This document shows, in pieces, positions 5,334 through 8,503 of a stretch of DNA of 8,503 nt. The notes below the pieces were generated by a model. It was not told the DNA's origin and did no database searches. It was given only the letters and a program-made list of their open reading frames with translations. The position numbers were made by a program, and so were the translations under genes. The DNA is from Dictyoglomaceae bacterium (lineage in GTDB: Bacteria > Dictyoglomota > Dictyoglomia > Dictyoglomales > Dictyoglomaceae), in the NCBI GenBank assembly GCA_028276205.1, contig JAPYWU010000054.1, positions 1-8,503 of the forward strand. The letters are read 5' to 3'. Numbering within the stretch: the first letter of the stretch is position 1; every line of letters begins with the position of its first letter.

Positions 5334-8300
5334 TTATAAGTCTTTTATATGTCTTAGTTCAAAAGTAATACCAAACTTAATTAACTGATTTAAATCTTTT
5401 TTAATATCCTCACTCCACTTAATCCAAAATTCAGGTGATATTAAAATTTTTTCGTTATCAAGCTTTATTATCACAGGCGTTAATCCTTTTCTATTTTTTA
5501 ATATCTCTCTAATTTTATAAATCAACTCGTATGTTCTATTTGCATTTAAATTAATTAAAAGAACATTTCCATCCAATTCATCTACTTGTTCTACCATAAT
5601 TTTTACCTTTTCTTCATTATCATCTTTATCTACTTCTAACCTACCCCCTACAACAACTCTCTTACCTTCCTGTAAAATATTCTTAAATTTGTTATAAACT
5701 GAAGAAAAAACAGTTATATCAGCTTCACCTGTGTAATCTTCTAATGTTGCAAAAAGCATTTTTTGATTTTTTCTATCTAAAATTTCTCTCACATTTTTAA
5801 GAATTCCAGGCACAATAATCCAGCTTCCAGATTCCACATCTACCAATTCATCAATAGTATTTTCAAAGAGTTTTTGTGATATTTCTCTCAATTCTTCTTG
5901 AGGATCATAGGATACATAAAGACCGAGCATCTCTTTTTCCATCTCCATTAATTCTTCAACAGTAAATTCTTCAGTATTCATTATTACTGGATCTTTAATT
6001 AATTCCACAGTATCTATTAAAGACGCTTGAGTTACTGGCAACTTTTTAGACGATTGTACCGAATCTAAAAGCTTATCAATATTTTCAAGTAAAGATTTTC
6101 TACTTAATTCAAAGCTATCAAAAGCACCACTTTTTATCAAACTTTCTAAAGCCCTTTTATTAATCACTCGAGAATTTAATCTTTTAACAAAATCTAAAAT
6201 AGACTTAAATTTACCATTTTCTCTCTCATTTACAATCGCTATAGCAACTCCTTCACCTACATTTTTTACAGCAGAAAGTCCAAATCTTATTCCTTCATTT
6301 GTTACTGTAAAATACACCATACTTTCATTAATATCTGGGGGAAGAATTTTTATACCCATTCTTTTGGCTTCTGCTATATATTTACTTAATTTTGAAGTAT
6401 TATTTCTTACACTTGTTAATAAGGATGACATAAATTCCTTCGGATAATAGACTTTAAGATATGCAGTTTGATAAGATACATAGGCATAAGCTGCACTATG
6501 AGATTTATTAAAACCATATTCTGCAAATTTTGCCATATCTTCAAAAATATCCTTTGCCACCTCTTCTGGAATACCTCTTTCCTTTGCACCTTTAACAAAT
6601 ATTTCCCTTTGTTCTTCCATAACCTCCGGTTTCTTTTTACCCATAGCCCTTCTTAAAACATCGGCTTGTCCCAATGAAAATCCTGCCAATCTGTGAGCTA
6701 TCTCCATAACCTGTTCTTGATATATAATTACGCCATAAGTTTCAGAAAGAATAGGTTCTAAAGAAGGATGCATATATTCTATTTTTTCCTCTCCTCTTTT
6801 TCTTTTTATATAACTTTCTAATCTTCCTAAAGGACCAGGTCTATATAAAGCTAATACTGCAATTAAGTCTTCAAATTTTTCTGGTTTTATTTCTCTTAAA
6901 AGATTTCTCATTCCTCTACTTTCTAATTGAAAGACTCCTATTGTTTCACCTTTCTGCAATAGTTCATAAACCTTAGGATCATCTAATGGTAAATTATCTA
7001 TATCTATGTCAATCCCATAATTTTCTTTTATCTTTTTTAAAGTATCATAAATTACAGTAAGAGTTCTCAATCCAAGAAAATCCATCTTTAATAGTCCAAG
7101 TTCTTCTAAATTTGTCATAGGAAATTGAGTTACAACTTCACTACTATTCATTATTTGAAGAGGCACATACTCCATTAGTGGATCCTTAGAAATAACTATA
7201 CCCGCAGCATGTATTGAGGCATGCCTTGCTTGCCCTTCAATTCTTTTGGCAATATCAATGATCTTCTTGGCTTGAGCATTATTTTCTACAAGATTTTGTA
7301 ATTCCTGTGAACTTTGCAAAGCTTCTTCGATACTACTGTTTGGAGGAATCAATTTTGCAATCCTATCTACTTCGTTATAAGGGACATTTAAAACTCTACC
7401 TACATCCCTTACAGATGCACGAGCTGCCATAGTACCAAAAGTGATAATCTGAGCCACATGTTCTTTTCCATATTTATTTCTTACATAATCAATAACTTCT
7501 TCTCTTCTTTCAAAACAAAAATCAATATCAATATCAGGCATTGTGATTCTCTCAGGATTTAAAAATCTTTCAAATATCAATCCCCATCTCGTTGGTTCAA
7601 TATTTGTAATCCCTAAAACATAGGAAACTAAAGAACCTGCAGCAGAACCTCTTCCAGGGCCTACCGGAATTCCTTTATTCTTTGCATATCTTACAAAATC
7701 CTGCACAATTAAGAAATATCCAGAAAATCCCATCTGCTTTATTACTGAGATTTCGTACTCTAATCTTTCTTTAATATGATTTGGAATATTATCTCCAAAT
7801 CTTTTTCTTGCACCTTCCCAGCAAAGTCTTTCAAAGTAAGAATCTAATGTTTCTCCTTCAGGTACCTCAAACACTGGTAAGATGACCTTGTTTAAAGGTA
7901 GTTCTAAATTACATTTTTCTGCGATTTTTATCGTGTTTTCTAAAGCTTCAGGTATATTTCCAAAAATCTTAGACATCTCTTCTTCTGATTTAAAATAAAA
8001 CTCATCTGTTTTAAACCTTAACCTATCTTTGTCGTTTAATTTAGATCCTGTTTGAATACACAAGAGGATATCATGAATCTCAGCATCTTCTTTATTTAAA
8101 TAGTGCACATCATTGGTAGCTACAAGAGGAATGTTAAATTCCTTAGACAATTCGATTAACCTTTCATTAACATATTTTTGTTCTTCTAAACCGTTATCTT
8201 GAAGTTCCAAATAGAAATCTTCCCCAAATATATCCAAATACTCTCTTATAGCTTCTTTTGCCTTGTCTATTCTATTGTTTAGAATGTAGGTAGGAATCTC

Positions 8301-8503
8301 TCCAGCAAGGCAACTTGTAAGAGCTATTAATCCTTTTGAATATTCTCTAAGAAGTTCCTTATCAACTCTTGGTTTATAATAAAAGCCCTCTATAAAAGAT
8401 AAGCTTACTAATTTAGTTAAATTTTTATAACCCTCGAAATCCTTAGCAAGAAGAATTAAATGAAAAAGATCTCCTCTTTGACCTTTTTTCTCAAAACGTG
8501 AAT
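5334..8503 (-). CDS. dnaE: DNA polymerase III alpha subunit, N-terminus off the window
   Basis: The replicative polymerase, DnaE type. The frame stays open from the TAA at 5336-5334 to the right edge, giving about 1,055 visible residues; a TTG at 8237 lies inside the gene and is not the start. Roughly 80-110 N-terminal residues, including the first PHP-domain histidines, are missing. Visible near the edge is PHP sequence (GFYYKPRVDKELL, LTSCLAGEIP, then TNDVHYL and IHDILLCIQTG). The family-C catalytic palm has GPGRGSAAGSLVSY (around 7665-7630) and PDIDIDF, whose first two aspartates at 7535-7533 and 7529-7527 are metal ligands; the third is in KMDFLGLRT (near 7080). Fingers follow (GVFQLESRGMR, ALYRPGPLG, EYGFNKSHSAAYA), then a helix-hairpin-helix region (RFGLSAVKNVGEGVA) and an OB fold (about 5820-5580). 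No exonuclease insertion, so it is not PolC. No intein interrupts it. It heads the accD-accA-pfkA group. Confidence 0.97.
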   Translation of the reverse strand, partial: SRFEKKGQRGDLFHLILLAKDFEGYKNLTKLVSLSFIEGFYYKPRVDKELLREYSKGLIALTSCLAGEIPTYILNNRIDKAKEAIREYLDIFGEDFYLELQDNGLEEQKYVNERLIELSKEFNIPLVATNDVHYLNKEDAEIHDILLCIQTGSKLNDKDRLRFKTDEFYFKSEEEMSKIFGNIPEALENTIKIAEKCNLELPLNKVILPVFEVPEGETLDSYFERLCWEGARKRFGDNIPNHIKERLEYEISVIKQMGFSGYFLIVQDFVRYAKNKGIPVGPGRGSAAGSLVSYVLGITNIEPTRWGLIFERFLNPERITMPDIDIDFCFERREEVIDYVRNKYGKEHVAQIITFGTMAARASVRDVGRVLNVPYNEVDRIAKLIPPNSSIEEALQSSQELQNLVENNAQAKKIIDIAKRIEGQARHASIHAAGIVISKDPLMEYVPLQIMNSSEVVTQFPMTNLEELGLLKMDFLGLRTLTVIYDTLKKIKENYGIDIDIDNLPLDDPKVYELLQKGETIGVFQLESRGMRNLLREIKPEKFEDLIAVLALYRPGPLGRLESYIKRKRGEEKIEYMHPSLEPILSETYGVIIYQEQVMEIAHRLAGFSLGQADVLRRAMGKKKPEVMEEQREIFVKGAKERGIPEEVAKDIFEDMAKFAEYGFNKSHSAAYAYVSYQTAYLKVYYPKEFMSSLLTSVRNNTSKLSKYIAEAKRMGIKILPPDINESMVYFTVTNEGIRFGLSAVKNVGEGVAIAIVNERENGKFKSILDFVKRLNSRVINKRALESLIKSGAFDSFELSRKSLLENIDKLLDSVQSSKKLPVTQASLIDTVELIKDPVIMNTEEFTVEELMEMEKEMLGLYVSYDPQEELREISQKLFENTIDELVDVESGSWIIVPGILKNVREILDRKNQKMLFATLEDYTGEADITVFSSVYNKFKNILQEGKRVVVGGRLEVDKDDNEEKVKIMVEQVDELDGNVLLINLNANRTYELIYKIREILKNRKGLTPVIIKLDNEKILISPEFWIKWSEDIKKDLNQLIKFGITFELRHIKDL

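Noticed and set aside
6416..6656. Short frames on both strands inside dnaE
   Set aside because: They lie within the conserved fingers region of dnaE and have no independent support.
1..8503. Mobile element, CRISPR array, defence system or toxin-antitoxin pair
   Set aside because: No transposase, integrase, direct repeat array, attachment-site duplication near the tRNA, or suitable small gene pair could be seen; all space is taken by conserved genes.

Overview
The window looks like a chromosomal housekeeping segment from an AT-rich thermophilic bacterium. My best guess is Dictyoglomus. The reasons are the low GC, the strong Shine-Dalgarno sites, the lysine/isoleucine/glutamate-rich proteins, and a 346-residue PPi-type phosphofructokinase that resembles the Dictyoglomus enzyme as I remember it. 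The genus is an inference and no search was run.

Layout from left to right. Positions 1-377 (minus) hold the N-terminal part of a membrane protein of the O-antigen ligase/polymerase type, cut by the window edge. Positions 378-510 form a compact divergent promoter region in which one 7-bp element can serve as the -35 box for both directions. Positions 511-1551 (plus) encode a pyrophosphate-type 6-phosphofructokinase (pfp). It ends in a strong intrinsic terminator that lies inside the 3' end of the convergent DUF2062 gene. Positions 1564-2500 (minus) hold an overlapping pair: a HIT-family nucleotide hydrolase/transferase followed by a DUF2062 membrane protein. Positions 2564-2653 (plus) are a lone tRNA-Leu(CAA) with its own promoter. 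Positions 2664-8503 (minus) hold dnaE (cut at the right edge), accD, accA and pfkA, in transcription order dnaE > accD > accA > pfkA.

The genes join three themes. accD and accA encode the two carboxyltransferase subunits of acetyl-CoA carboxylase, the entry step of fatty-acid synthesis; they overlap, and accA overlaps pfkA by ATGA, so the three are probably translationally coupled. The order dnaE-accD-accA-pfkA is also known from Firmicutes such as Bacillus, where pyk follows; here pyk is absent and the antiparallel tRNA and the HIT gene follow instead. The window carries two phosphofructokinases about 1.1 kb apart, one with PPi-type and one with ATP-type active-site residues, so it encodes both a reversible and an irreversible version of the same glycolytic step.

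I see no mobile element, CRISPR array, toxin-antitoxin pair or defence system, and no convincing undescribed system. The points worth a second look are regulatory and architectural: the shared -35 box, the terminator embedded in coding sequence, the antisense tRNA inside a minus-strand gene run, and the paired PFKs.
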